Positions 8,035 to 16,579 are shown, counted from the first letter of the stretch. The stretch: DNA of 64,000 bases from Desulfocucumis palustris (GCF_002933875.1 NZ_BFAV01000073.1:1-64000), one strand, 5' to 3'. Numbers and translations are program-made. Notes: generated by a model not told the origin, from the sequence alone.

Positions 8035-9480
8035 TTATTTCACCAGGGGGCCCATACCTATCAGCGGCCAGTAGGTAAACATGAATATAAGCAGTAAAAC
8101 AAGTATCAGTATGCTGCCCAGTATGCCGTACTTGAAAAATTCCCCGGTACTGAACTGTTTCGACTCATAGGCTATGGCGTTTGGCGCGGCGCCTATCAGC
8201 AGTATGAAAGGCATGCCCGCCATGGACACCGAGGCGTAAAGGACCAGTTCGGGGTTTACACCCAGGTATTTGGCGATAACCAGGGCCACCGGCAGTACGA
8301 TTGATATGGCAGCCACGTTCATAATGAAGTTGGTCAGCGCCATTACCAGGAGGGAAATGCCCATCACGAATACCACCCAGGGAGCGCCTTGCAGCAATGA
8401 AATAAAGTTAACGGCAATCCACTCCGCGGCGCCGCTTTGCCACAGGGCGAAGCCAATGCTCATGGCGCCGCTGAAAAGCAGGACAATGTTCCAGGGTATG
8501 CTTTTTTCCAGATCCTGAACCGTCAGTATCTCCAGCATGAAGAACAGCAGGCCGGCTACCAGCAGGGGTATGGAGCGGTCGATGGCTTTAAGCGCGGGGA
8601 TAAAGGACTGCAGCACCAGCACGGACAGCGCTCCGGCCACCAGTATCAGCACGGTTATTTCCTGCTTTGTGATGGGGCCCAGTTCGGAGTAAAGGGTCAC
8701 AGCTTTTTCTTTTATCCCGTGAATCCTGCTTTTTTCCGGTTTTAGCACTGTAATCAGCAACAACCAGATTAAAATCACGCTTACCCAGGCAAAGGGCAGC
8801 AGGTGCTCGGAGAAAGCGATAAAGGACACGTCCTGGCCGGTGAACTCTTTGAAAAATCCCACTGCCGCGGGGTTGCGCGCGCCGCCCATCATGGTGGCTA
8901 TGCTGCCGGCCCCGGCTGTATAGGCCATGCCTATAAACATGGCCTTGCCGAATTTGGTGGGTTTGTCTCCTTCTCCATACAGGGCCAGTATGGCCATCAT
9001 GATGGGAAACATGGTGGCGGCCACCGCGGTGTGGGCCATCAGGTGGGTGAGGGCCGCCGTTATTACAAATACACCCAGAAGTATCTTGCGGGTATCTTCC
9101 CCGACCACCGACAGCATTTTATACGCTATGCGCTTGGTAATGCCGGCCTTGGTAAAGGCCAGGCCCACCAGCAGGGAACCCAGTATGAACATAACCGTGG
9201 GGTCCATAAAATCCTTCATGGCTTCCTTAGCGGTGCGAATACCGAATAGGGGCTGGAAAACCCCTATGGCAATACTTGTTACGCCGATGGGGATAACTTC
9301 AAACACCCACCAGACACCGGCCAGCAGAAAAAGACCTATGGCGGCTTTACCCGCCTGGGTCAGGGGAAATTCCTTTCCCATGGGGTCAACGGCCGGTTTT
9401 AAATCCGGCAAAAAGTAAAACAGCAGTAAAAGTGCAAATCCCAAAGCAATGAAAAAGTATCTCTTGGCATTTAAACTCAT
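8035..9480 (-). CDS. DASS/SLC13-type anion:sodium symporter, copy 1
   Basis: A 481-residue carrier of the divalent anion:Na+ symporter family, with about 11-13 membrane helices, GVWWVFEVIPIGVTSIA near the N-terminus and PNAIAYESKQFSTGEFFKYG near the C-terminus. Likely substrates are C4-dicarboxylates, tartrate or sulfate. Where VcINDY-like dicarboxylate carriers have Ser-Asn-Thr, this protein has Ala-His-Thr (MAHTAVAATMFPI) in the first half and Met-Asn-Val (MNVAAISIVLP) in the second, so the substrate may be unusual. The ATG at 9480 is chosen because GTGAGGAAA precedes it and the paralogue starts at the same residue. It is first in the DASS-NhaD pair. Confidence 0.87.
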   Translation of the reverse strand: MSLNAKRYFFIALGFALLLLFYFLPDLKPAVDPMGKEFPLTQAGKAAIGLFLLAGVWWVFEVIPIGVTSIAIGVFQPLFGIRTAKEAMKDFMDPTVMFILGSLLVGLAFTKAGITKRIAYKMLSVVGEDTRKILLGVFVITAALTHLMAHTAVAATMFPIMMAILALYGEGDKPTKFGKAMFIGMAYTAGAGSIATMMGGARNPAAVGFFKEFTGQDVSFIAFSEHLLPFAWVSVILIWLLLITVLKPEKSRIHGIKEKAVTLYSELGPITKQEITVLILVAGALSVLVLQSFIPALKAIDRSIPLLVAGLLFFMLEILTVQDLEKSIPWNIVLLFSGAMSIGFALWQSGAAEWIAVNFISLLQGAPWVVFVMGISLLVMALTNFIMNVAAISIVLPVALVIAKYLGVNPELVLYASVSMAGMPFILLIGAAPNAIAYESKQFSTGEFFKYGILGSILILVLLLIFMFTYWPLIGMGPLVK

Positions 9481-10181
9481 TTTCCTCACCCAATCTTTCA
9501 AAATAATCTAAAGCGCCAAAAAGCAGGTGCGCGTCACCACTGGCAAAGAACGCCTTTGTGCTTTCCGGCTGACATTGCGCCTTCCCGGTTTTTTTGTCTT
9601 TGGGAGAGAGGCGTTTTGGCGGTTTCCTCCCGGCTGACTTTCCCTGGCGGATGTGAGTTGTAGTATTTTTCACATAAAATTTTTTAAAAAAAGTCCGTGT
9701 TTGGGGGCTGTTTGCTGTCCGGTCATTATATTATGTTCTCAGGCAGTGTTTTAATGGGATTAAATATTGTTTCCAGGGCGGGCGACGCATTTCCCGCGCC
9801 CCGGTTAAAACATTTAATTCCTTTGTCACCACCCTTCCTTGGTATTGTAAAGGCTGTAAATTACCCGTGCCCTTTTAGCTAACCAGTCAACTGCTCCTGA
9901 TACAATTCCTTTGGGTTTATGTAAAATATCTACTTGAGAAATATTATACAAAGATAAAAAGGTTTTGGCAACACTTCTTTGCCACTACAGGGGCATGTAT
10001 TAAAAAATTCTGCCAACCCAGCAGGGATAACTGACAACAGAGACCCCGCAAGACTTGTGGTTTGAGGGCTGAGAAAGCTGATGTAGGGTTAAAACCCATA
10101 ATGTGTGATAAGGTACAACCTGTAGGGAGCGGCTGTTTCAAAACCCGGTTCCTGAAATTATGGGATAGGGGCAAAAAAACA
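9481..10181. other. 701-base intergenic region between the two transporter modules
   Basis: No convincing gene. A minus-strand ORF starting at 9673 overlaps the DASS gene and lacks a ribosome site. The 5' part presumably carries the promoter of DASS-1. A repeat shared with 15378-15418 lies at 9930-9970. A small GGCAA/TTGCC hairpin lies at about 9966-9982. Confidence 0.6.
9930..9970 (+). repeat. intergenic repeat, copy A (pair with 15378-15418)
   Basis: The block CTTGAGAAATATTATACAA, followed after a short variable segment by TTTTGGCAACAC, occurs here and at 15378-15418 in the same orientation. Both copies lie in gene-free DNA. The function is unknown. Confidence 0.55.
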
Positions 10182-10206
10182 AATGGGCAGTCAATGACTG
10201 CCCATT
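10182..10206 (-). terminator. intrinsic terminator of the second transporter module
   Basis: AATGGGCAGTCA pairs with TGACTGCCCATT (12 bp). Read on the minus strand it is followed by TTGTTTTTTTGC. It lies 50 bases past the stop of the 10256-11653 gene. Confidence 0.8.
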
Positions 10207-10255
10207 CCAACAGGCTAACGGTTTTCCGGAATATGTTTTAAATTTTTCTGGCTTG

Positions 10256-11653
10256 TTAATTTATGCCGGCTGACCGGGTATCCCTTCCGGCAATGGCGTT
10301 GGAGATGGGGTTAAGAATAAATGCAAGTACCACCGCCGACGCCAGCACTCCCAGCATCATGACCGGCCCGTACATGAAATGCCAGAGCAGCATGTAGCCG
10401 GTTGATAGTATTATTGACATTATCATTAGCGGAAAGGCCACTTTCATGAATCCCAGGAAGCTTATGGGCACTCCCCGTTTTTCAGCCATGCCTATCACGA
10501 CCACGTTGGCGGAAGCCCCTATGATGGTGCCGTTTCCGCCCAGGCAGGCTCCCAGGGAAAGGGACCACCAGAGTAGATTGAGGTTTTCAATGCCGCCAAG
10601 TCTGCCCATGTCTTGAATTAACGGTATCATGGTGGCCACAAAGGGTATGTTGTCGATAAAGGCCGAGGCTATGGCCGATATCCACAATATCAGCATTGCG
10701 GCCGGCACCAGCTGGCCTCCGGTTATTTCCAGCGATACCTGCGCAATTTGCTCGATTACTCCCACGTGCTCCAGGGCTCCCACCAGCACGAACAGTCCCA
10801 CAAAGAAAAATATGACGGGCCACTCCACGGCATGCAGGGCGTGTTCCGGGTCATCCCTGGAAAGAAGCAGCAGCAAACTGGCGCCGCTTAACGCTATCAC
10901 CGAAGATTCCAGATGAACAAACTGGTGCAGCATGAAACCGGCTATGGTTAGAGTGAGTACAATCAAACATTTGCGTAAAAGGGCGGAATCTTTTATTTCG
11001 TCCTTTTCATCCAGCTCCATTATGCTCTTTTGCAACTCCGGGCTGGTAACCAGCTGCTTTCTGTAGATAATTTTAAGAAAAAATATTGTCAGTACATAGA
11101 TTACCGCGATAACCGGGGTAAGATTGATCATGAAATCCAGGAATCCGAGTTTTGTGGCGCTGCCGATCATTATGTTGGGCGGGTCGCCTATCAGTGTGGC
11201 GGTGCCACCCACGTTGGAGGAGATAATTTCCACGATTAAAAAGGGTATGGGGTTTACCTGAAGTTTGTTGGCGATGGCAAAGGTAACCGGCACTATAAGC
11301 AGCACCGTGGTAACATTGTCCAGAAACGCGGACAGCACGGCGGTCACCAGGGCCAGGGCAGCCATGATTTTCAGCGGCTGTCCCTGGGAGCGTTTGGCTG
11401 CTTTGATGGCCAGGTATTCAAATACACCGGTTTGCCTGGTTATGCCCACAATAATCATCATGCCCACCAAAAGGCCAATGGTGTTGAAGTCTATGGCCTC
11501 CACGGCCTGTTCCGGGTTCAAAATTTTGGTCAGGGCCATTAACCCGGCCCCCACCAGCGCCACTACGGTACGGTGAATTTTTTCCGACACAATTATGGCG
11601 TAGGCGGCTATAAACACCGCCGTTGCGAAAACAACCTGCGTGCTTTCCGACAA
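10256..11653 (-). CDS. ArsB/NhaD superfamily ion permease, copy 2
   Basis: A 465-residue paralogue of the 6499-7908 protein, nearly identical over the first 130 residues and highly similar throughout. It carries the same FLDNVTTV, GDPPNIMIGSA and FIDNIPFVATMIPL signatures and the same TTG start behind AAGGAGG. Differences concentrate in cytosolic loops and the C-terminus. It is the second gene of a pair with the DASS carrier at 11713-13158 (59-base gap) and ends in its own terminator. The high similarity of both genes between modules indicates duplication of the whole pair rather than of single genes. Confidence 0.88.
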   Translation of the reverse strand: MSESTQVVFATAVFIAAYAIIVSEKIHRTVVALVGAGLMALTKILNPEQAVEAIDFNTIGLLVGMMIIVGITRQTGVFEYLAIKAAKRSQGQPLKIMAALALVTAVLSAFLDNVTTVLLIVPVTFAIANKLQVNPIPFLIVEIISSNVGGTATLIGDPPNIMIGSATKLGFLDFMINLTPVIAVIYVLTIFFLKIIYRKQLVTSPELQKSIMELDEKDEIKDSALLRKCLIVLTLTIAGFMLHQFVHLESSVIALSGASLLLLLSRDDPEHALHAVEWPVIFFFVGLFVLVGALEHVGVIEQIAQVSLEITGGQLVPAAMLILWISAIASAFIDNIPFVATMIPLIQDMGRLGGIENLNLLWWSLSLGACLGGNGTIIGASANVVVIGMAEKRGVPISFLGFMKVAFPLMIMSIILSTGYMLLWHFMYGPVMMLGVLASAVVLAFILNPISNAIAGRDTRSAGIN

Positions 11654-11712
11654 GGTTCGAAACCTCCTTTGACATTTAGAAGCTTAACTACTTATTCGTC
11701 GATTAATATAAT

Positions 11713-13158
11713 TTATTTAGCCAGGGGGCTTAATCCCACCAGAGGCCAGTAGGTAAACATAAACACCAGCAGCACCGCAAGTATCAGGAGGGTTCCGGGA
11801 ATACCGAATTTGAAAAATTCACCGGTGGAAAACTGTTTTGATTCATACGCTATGGCGTTGGGCGCCGCCCCGATCAACAGAAGGAAGGGCATTCCAGCCA
11901 TGGCCACGGAGGAGTACAGTACCAGCTCGGGGTTTACACCCAAATATTTGGCGATTACCAGGGCAACCGGCAGCACAATGGAAATGGCGGCAACGTTCAT
12001 AATAAAGTTGGTAAGCAATCCCACCAGTATGGCTATGCCAATCACAAATATGAGCCAGTGCGAACCCTGCAGCAGAGAAATAAAGTTTACCGCGATCCAT
12101 TCCGCCGCGCCTGTTTGCCACAGGGCGAAACCAATGCTCATGGCGCCGCTGAAAAGCAGCACTATGTTCCAGGGAATGCTTTTTTCCAGATCCTGAACAG
12201 TAAGTATTTCCAGTATAAAGAACAACAGCCCTGCCACCAGCAGCGGGATGGAACGGTCAATGGATTTCAGGGCCGGGATAAAGGACTGTAATATAAGCAC
12301 CGACAGGGCGCCCGCCACCAGCAAAAGAACCAATAGCTCCTGTCTGGACATGGGTCCCAGCTCCGCATACAGACTTCTTGCCTTTTCCCGGATGCCGTTT
12401 ATCCTTGTTTTTTCCGGTTTTAATATGGTGATCAGCATTAGCCAGATAAGCACCACGCTAACCCAGGCAACAGGCAGCAGGTGCTGGGAAAAGGCGATGA
12501 AGGATACGTCCTGGCCGGTGAATTCCTTAAAAAATCCCACCGCCGCCGGGTTGCGGGCGCCTCCCATCAGGGTGGCTATGCTGCCGGCCCCGGCGGTATA
12601 GGCCATCCCGATAAACATTGCCTTACCGAAGTTGGTGGGTTTGTTTCCTTCCCCGTATAACGCCAGTATGGCCATCATAATGGGAAACATGGTGGCCGCC
12701 ACGGCGGTATGCGCCATCACGTGGGTCAGCAGTGAGGTAATCACGAATACCCCCAGCAGAATTTTACGGGTGTCTTCACCCACCAGGGACAGCATTTTAT
12801 AGGCGATACGTTTTGTGATACCGGCCTTGGTGAAGGCCAGGCCCACCAGCAGGGAACCCAGTATAAACATAACCGTGGGGTCCATGAAATCTTTCATGGC
12901 GTCCTTGGCCGCGCGGATACCGAACAGGGGCTGGAAAACCCCAATGGCAATACTGGTGACGCCGATGGGGATAACCTCAAACACCCACCATACGCCTGCC
13001 AGCAGGAATAGTCCGATGGCGGCCTTACCCGCCTGGGACAGGGGAAATTCCTTTCCCATGGGGTCAACGGCGGGCTTAAATTCCGGCATAAAGTAAAACA
13101 GTAGTAATAGTGCGAATCCCAGAGCTATAAAAAATAATCTTTTGGCGTTCAAACTCAT
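11713..13158 (-). CDS. DASS/SLC13-type anion:sodium symporter, copy 2
   Basis: A 481-residue paralogue of the 8035-9480 carrier, of identical length and with most positions identical. It shares the same Ala-His-Thr and Met-Asn-Val replacements at the two Ser-Asn-Thr positions of characterised DASS carriers. The start ATG at 13158 follows GAGGGGTGAGGAA; the longer in-frame extension (to 13173) is unlikely. It heads the second DASS-NhaD module. The region 13159-13268 upstream should hold the promoter. The substrate is a dicarboxylate, sulfate or related anion and cannot be decided from sequence. Confidence 0.87.
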   Translation of the reverse strand: MSLNAKRLFFIALGFALLLLFYFMPEFKPAVDPMGKEFPLSQAGKAAIGLFLLAGVWWVFEVIPIGVTSIAIGVFQPLFGIRAAKDAMKDFMDPTVMFILGSLLVGLAFTKAGITKRIAYKMLSLVGEDTRKILLGVFVITSLLTHVMAHTAVAATMFPIMMAILALYGEGNKPTNFGKAMFIGMAYTAGAGSIATLMGGARNPAAVGFFKEFTGQDVSFIAFSQHLLPVAWVSVVLIWLMLITILKPEKTRINGIREKARSLYAELGPMSRQELLVLLLVAGALSVLILQSFIPALKSIDRSIPLLVAGLLFFILEILTVQDLEKSIPWNIVLLFSGAMSIGFALWQTGAAEWIAVNFISLLQGSHWLIFVIGIAILVGLLTNFIMNVAAISIVLPVALVIAKYLGVNPELVLYSSVAMAGMPFLLLIGAAPNAIAYESKQFSTGEFFKFGIPGTLLILAVLLVFMFTYWPLVGLSPLAK

Positions 13159-13268
13159 TTCCTCACCCCTCAATAAATACTGGTTGCCAATGTGGTCCGA
13201 ATCGGACGGTTTTCCCTCCTCCCCGCATATTTATATAATTTTTTGTATTTGTGAAAGCCGGCCTTTTT

Positions 13269-14285
13269 TCAAGGATTTAGTTTTTGCTGGTCTTCCGGCT
13301 CTTGTATTCCCGCAAGGTTTTGCTGGGACATTTTTCTTTTGGCCAGCAGGGCATATTTTTCCGTGATGCGGGTTTCAATCAGTTTGGACAGGGAGACTGA
13401 TATAATGCACATGTCCAGCAGCTCGTTCACACTATTGATGTAATTTTTACCTATATTTTTTATCCGGCCTGTGGACCAGTATAAAAGCCCCACTGAGCGG
13501 GATATTTGGGTAAGCAGCTCCGCCGGAGGCGGGGTAAAGCGGATAAAATCCATTGCTGCCGGGCATTTTTGAGGAAGTAAAACGGCATCAAGTGTCAGTA
13601 CGGGCTCGGGAACCAGGGCCGGACGGGATGAGGAACGGTGTCCTGTGAACGGAATAATGTTTGCTTTTGAGCCGTTATCCGGATTATTGTCTGTGAATAA
13701 CAATATTTTTTGGGCGTTGTGGGCTTTGCATATTTCTTCGGCAAGGGGATGCAAATTATCCGGCCGGGGCTCTTCCCCGAATATGAAATAGTTCAGGGGG
13801 AAGCCGTCGCTATCAATTAAATATCCCAGATGAACAGTGCCGGTGTTTTCTTTAAATAATAATTCTCCGGTGTACAGTATGAGCTCCGGGGATTCATCCC
13901 CGGGTGGATAATGCTTCCTCAAGAGTTCAAAGAAACCCCCGGGGTTCCCCAGACTTGCGGCTTTCTTTTCCAATTCCTTTTTCATTATCTGCTGCACCAC
14001 CGCCAGAGGGCAGAGCCTTTTGGGCTGGAAAACCATTTCCAGGGCCACCAGCAGGGATACCGGGGTAATGCCGTCAGTGTGCTCATTCAGGGAACTGCAA
14101 TGGTTTTGCAGAAATTTGAGTTCACTCATTACCAGCTGGATTTTCTCCGCCGGCAGGCGGCTGAGGTTGGCCAGGGTAATCAGTTCCTTTTGTTTAACTT
14201 TTGTACCTTTTCTATAGCTTTCCATAACCCTCAAATAGTGGTATTTTTTCTTCTTATATTTTGAGGTGACGATTCTGAAAAACAT
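13269..14285 (-). CDS. transposase-derived protein (IS1634/IS4-like), catalytically degenerate
   Basis: A 338-residue protein in one intact frame. The N-terminus (MFFRIVTSKYKKKKYHYLRV followed by a KGTKVKQKELITL segment) matches the N-terminal region of IS1634-type DDE transposases. GYLIDSDGFPLNYFIFGEE corresponds to the segment following the first catalytic Asp (usually GLLVxxDGFPVxYxVFPG). Where those enzymes have a YDVTTL-like sequence with the Asp, this protein reads LYTGELLF, without the Asp. It is also shorter than the usual 450-550 residues. No flanking inverted repeats or target duplications were seen. It is either a decayed element or a domesticated protein. The start ATG at 14285 has a GGGGGG-type site. 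Confidence 0.6.
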   Translation of the reverse strand: MFFRIVTSKYKKKKYHYLRVMESYRKGTKVKQKELITLANLSRLPAEKIQLVMSELKFLQNHCSSLNEHTDGITPVSLLVALEMVFQPKRLCPLAVVQQIMKKELEKKAASLGNPGGFFELLRKHYPPGDESPELILYTGELLFKENTGTVHLGYLIDSDGFPLNYFIFGEEPRPDNLHPLAEEICKAHNAQKILLFTDNNPDNGSKANIIPFTGHRSSSRPALVPEPVLTLDAVLLPQKCPAAMDFIRFTPPPAELLTQISRSVGLLYWSTGRIKNIGKNYINSVNELLDMCIISVSLSKLIETRITEKYALLAKRKMSQQNLAGIQEPEDQQKLNP

Positions 14286-14343
14286 TTCTGATCCCCCCTG
14301 AAGGTTTGGAAGACCTATATAACCACGTAAAAAAAAAGAAAAA

Positions 14344-14372
14344 GGGTGGGCAGTCGCAATGACTACCCACCC
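14344..14372 (-). terminator. intrinsic terminator of the gamma-carbonic anhydrase gene
   Basis: GGGTGGGCAGTC (14344-14355) pairs with GACTACCCACCC (14361-14372) with one mismatch. On the minus strand it is followed by a long T-rich tract (complement of 14329-14343). It resembles the terminator at 10182-10206 in sequence. Confidence 0.8.
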
Positions 14373-14467
14373 AAGTAATCGAATCTTGAAACCCCCTTTA
14401 AAAGGGCCAACCGAATAGACGTTATTTAATTAACAATGTCTAAGACTCTTTTTTATAGAAAACAAAT

Positions 14468-15100
14468 TTACTCCGTACTGATTTTCTTACCGTATGTAGC
14501 CAGCAGCCCGGAGTTCTGAAGTAAATTGATGCCGGAAGTTTGCTCCGATTCCTCCAGGTTTTTATAGCCCCTGCGCAGTTCCTCGTTAACGTTCAGCACT
14601 TCCTGGGAAAAATGAAAATGAGCGCCATTGGTGGAATCCAGTATTGCGGTCTTGTCCGGTGAATCTATCACCGAAGAAGGGGGTATATATTTATTCTCAC
14701 CGACATTAACTTCGGTAACCAGCGCGCAATGGGAGACAAAACTTCCGCTTCCCAGTTCGGCCTTTAGCAAAACAGCGTTGAAGCCTATAAAACAATTGTC
14801 GCCAACCCGGCAGGGACCATGGATGACCGCCCCGTGGGCAATGCTGCAGTTGCTTCCGATAACGATGGAAGTGTTCTTCAGGCAGTGCATGATGACTCCG
14901 TCCTGGACGTTGGTGCCGCTGCCTATTATTATGGGGGAGCCCTCATCAGCCCTGATTATTGCTCCAGGGTGGATGATTACGTCATCTTCCACTATGACAT
15001 TGCCAATCAGAATTGCTGTTTCATGAATGAAGGCGCTGGGACTGACGGTGGGGAACAGTTCTGTATTATGCCAGCTGGTGACGGGGCTTGATCTGTACAT
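14468..15100 (-). CDS. gamma-class carbonic anhydrase-like hexapeptide protein
   Basis: A 210-residue left-handed beta-helix protein with hexapeptide repeats over about residues 25-150. Residues matching the Cam/CamH active site are present: R50, D52, Q66, H72, H89 and H94. The spacings R to first His (22) and His to His (5) equal those of Cam (R59-H81, H117-H122). The acidic loop of Cam is absent, as in CamH/CcmM types. It likely hydrates CO2 with a Zn or Fe ion at trimer interfaces in the cytosol. The ATG at 15100 follows GGAGGTCGGGCT. The C-terminal 50 residues are helical. It is a single-gene transcript with its own terminator. Confidence 0.85.
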   Translation of the reverse strand: MYRSSPVTSWHNTELFPTVSPSAFIHETAILIGNVIVEDDVIIHPGAIIRADEGSPIIIGSGTNVQDGVIMHCLKNTSIVIGSNCSIAHGAVIHGPCRVGDNCFIGFNAVLLKAELGSGSFVSHCALVTEVNVGENKYIPPSSVIDSPDKTAILDSTNGAHFHFSQEVLNVNEELRRGYKNLEESEQTSGINLLQNSGLLATYGKKISTE

Positions 15101-15466
15101 AGCCCGACCTCCTTCACATATAAATTAAACATAATGACAAATAATTGCAATAGTCAATTATTTGGTTGGTTAATATTTTCCCGGTCATAAGGGAAATGGT
15201 GACATAAAAATGTAATAATATTCACTTGGCTTTTTAAAAAAAATTGCCCATGTTGTCATTACTGATAAATATTTTTCTTCACAACAAGGCTCCTGCTGTG
15301 CTAAAGCCGTGCCGGCCACTGTCACCGGGGTATCCGATATTGTATTCCACCTGGTTTGTCACCATAAGTCGTCATTATGCTTGAGAAATATTATACAAGG
15401 ATATTGTGCTTTTGGCAACACGAATTTTATATGTATTTCACAAGGTTTTTGTATGCAAAAAAACAA
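15101..15466. other. gene-free region with repeat copy B
   Basis: AT-rich next to the carbonic anhydrase start, then a GC-richer part. It holds the repeat at 15378-15418. No ORF with a ribosome site was found. Confidence 0.6.
15378..15418 (+). repeat. intergenic repeat, copy B
   Basis: CTTGAGAAATATTATACAA followed by a variable spacer and TTTTGGCAACAC, matching 9930-9970 in the same orientation. Confidence 0.55.
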
Positions 15467-15501
15467 CCGGGTACAAGACAGTGAAAACTTCCTGTACCCG
15501 G
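15467..15501 (-). terminator. intrinsic terminator of the 42-codon gene
   Basis: CCGGGTACA (15467-15475) pairs with TGTACCCGG (15493-15501). On the minus strand it is followed by TTGTTTTTTTGC. It lies 36 bases after the stop of the small gene at 15537-15665. Confidence 0.75.
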
Positions 15502-15536
15502 GCCGGGAATGATGCCGGGTGAATAAGGCGGGCAGT

Positions 15537-15665
15537 TTAAATATATAGGCGTAAATAGTCCTGGGCCGCTTCCTCGTTTGCTTCTTTATCTTTCCAATCT
15601 ATTTCCCCGGCCGTCAGGTCCATTACCTTGACTTCTCCCCAGGCACTTGTTTTGTCAGGGAACAT
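15537..15665 (-). CDS. 42-residue acidic small protein
   Basis: Below the usual ORF cutoffs but well supported. ATG 15665 is preceded by a perfect GGAGGTGAT site, the frame encodes 42 residues (MFPDKTSAWG at the start, DYLRLYI at the end), and an intrinsic terminator follows. The protein is acidic, has no cysteine and no membrane helix, and contains one central TAGEIDW segment. I recognise no family. The ribosome site lies inside a 14-bp hairpin (15667-15703), so translation is probably conditional. It might be a regulatory peptide or a modified-peptide precursor, but no modifying enzyme is nearby. Confidence 0.6.
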   Translation of the reverse strand: MFPDKTSAWGEVKVMDLTAGEIDWKDKEANEEAAQDYLRLYI

Positions 15666-15666
15666 A

Positions 15667-15703
15667 AAATCACCTCCGGGAACATTATCCCCGGGGGTGA
15701 TTT
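15667..15703 (-). promoter_or_regulatory. hairpin sequestering the ribosome site of the small gene
   Basis: On the minus strand AAATCACCCCCGGG pairs with CCCGGAGGTGATTT (13 of 14 positions) around a 9-base loop. The 3' arm is the Shine-Dalgarno sequence and ends two bases before ATG 15665. Unfolding by heat, a ligand, a protein or an antisense RNA would be required for efficient initiation. Confidence 0.65.
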
Positions 15704-15877
15704 AATTAATTCCCGAAATGTAGAATCTGATTTTGGCTTAAGTCTGGAGGAAGAAAAAGGGCACAGTTTGTTTAAAATATTCACCAACCGATTTCAGGTA
15801 TAGTCATAAAACTTAAACACAGTTAGCGGGGTAAATCCTCGCCTTTTTATACGATTTGTGGTTCACATATACATTTC

Positions 15878-16156
15878 TCATTTTTTGAATAAATCGGAAT
15901 GTGTCCCTGCGCGTGTTGCTGTTAGAATAAGTAAATCTTTATTTGTTGCATAAATCAACAGCCAGTCCGGTAGAATATGGCATTCACGAAAACCAATATA
16001 GTTTCCTGTTAGTGCATGGTCGAGATGTTTCTTATCAAGTGGCTTTTCTTCCAAAAGCGTTTGCAAGACTTCTTCCAGCAAATCCATCTTGTATCCACGC
16101 TTTTTCGCAATTTTAAAATCCTTACGAAATTGTGCAGTTGTTTTTAACGTCAACAT
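15878..16156 (-). CDS. YafQ-family mRNA interferase toxin
   Basis: A 92-residue RelE-superfamily toxin of the YafQ branch, cutting mRNA on the ribosome. Typical features are KKHLDHALTGNYIGFRECHI, PDWLLIY and a C-terminal RAGTHSDLF, which contain the His/Asp/Phe residues used by YafQ. The start at 16156 overlaps the end of the antitoxin gene by seven bases, so the pair is translationally coupled. It is the second gene of the operon, as usual for DinJ-YafQ. All key residues are present, so it is likely active. Confidence 0.88.
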   Translation of the reverse strand: MLTLKTTAQFRKDFKIAKKRGYKMDLLEEVLQTLLEEKPLDKKHLDHALTGNYIGFRECHILPDWLLIYATNKDLLILTATRAGTHSDLFKK

Positions 16157-16434
16157 TCACTGTCAAGATCTTCGAGCAGTTCACGAGCAGAAGAATAGCT
16201 TTTCGCCGGGACTTTTCCGTTGGCAATATCCCTTGCTTCCTGCATGGCTGTTTCTGTTACGGTATTAAAACGGGGCTGCTTCATTTCAAAAGGTAGTCCA
16301 CCTATCATTAAGGACTGATGCAAAAAGATATTTACTGCATCGGTAATAGTAATACCAAAGCTGGCAAAAAGCTGTTCCGCTCCTGCCTTTATTTCCGGAT
16401 CAATACGAATGTTGATGTTTGCTGTTTTTGCCAT
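16150..16434 (-). CDS. RelB/DinJ-family antitoxin
   Basis: A 94-residue ribbon-helix-helix antitoxin. The N-terminal ANINIRIDPEIKAGAEQLF strand-helix is the DNA-binding and dimerisation part, and the C-terminal SYSSARELLEDLD segment should wrap the toxin. ATG 16434 is chosen because GGAGGCGAG precedes it; the upstream in-frame extension to 16479 would run into the -10 box. A promoter with an overlapping palindrome lies directly upstream (16459-16492), consistent with autorepression by the toxin-antitoxin complex. Confidence 0.88.
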   Translation of the reverse strand: MAKTANINIRIDPEIKAGAEQLFASFGITITDAVNIFLHQSLMIGGLPFEMKQPRFNTVTETAMQEARDIANGKVPAKSYSSARELLEDLDSEC

Positions 16435-16458
16435 TAGCTCGCCTCCTCCGCATTTATT

Positions 16459-16492
16459 ATTATATCCTATTGTATACACATTGTCGATACAA
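16459..16492 (-). promoter_or_regulatory. promoter and operator of the toxin-antitoxin operon
   Basis: On the minus strand TCGACA (16482-16487) and TATAAT (16459-16464) are spaced by 17 bases. TTGTAT and ATACAA (16470-16475 and 16487-16492) form a palindrome across the -35 region, a probable DinJ-type operator. Confidence 0.7.
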
Positions 16493-16579
16493 CGTGAAAC
16501 TTTTTAATATTGCTCAAAAATTATTATTGCACACTTCAAAGATGTGCTGCAGCATCTGACGATAAAGAAGGGGGCGTTC

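Noticed and set aside
9386-9673. 95-codon minus-strand ORF upstream of DASS copy 1
   Set aside because: Overlaps the carrier gene in another frame by about 95 bases and lacks a ribosome site; more likely untranslated leader.
9964-9984. Possible sigma-54 promoter TTGGCAACACTTCTTTGC
   Set aside because: The GG to GC spacing is twelve bases, not ten.
9944-10210. 88-codon minus-strand ORF in the transporter gap
   Set aside because: Runs over the terminator at 10182-10206 and the shared intergenic repeat; no ribosome site.
15101-15536. Riboswitch upstream of the carbonic anhydrase
   Set aside because: No known aptamer core could be recognised, and the structured parts face the other direction from the gene start.
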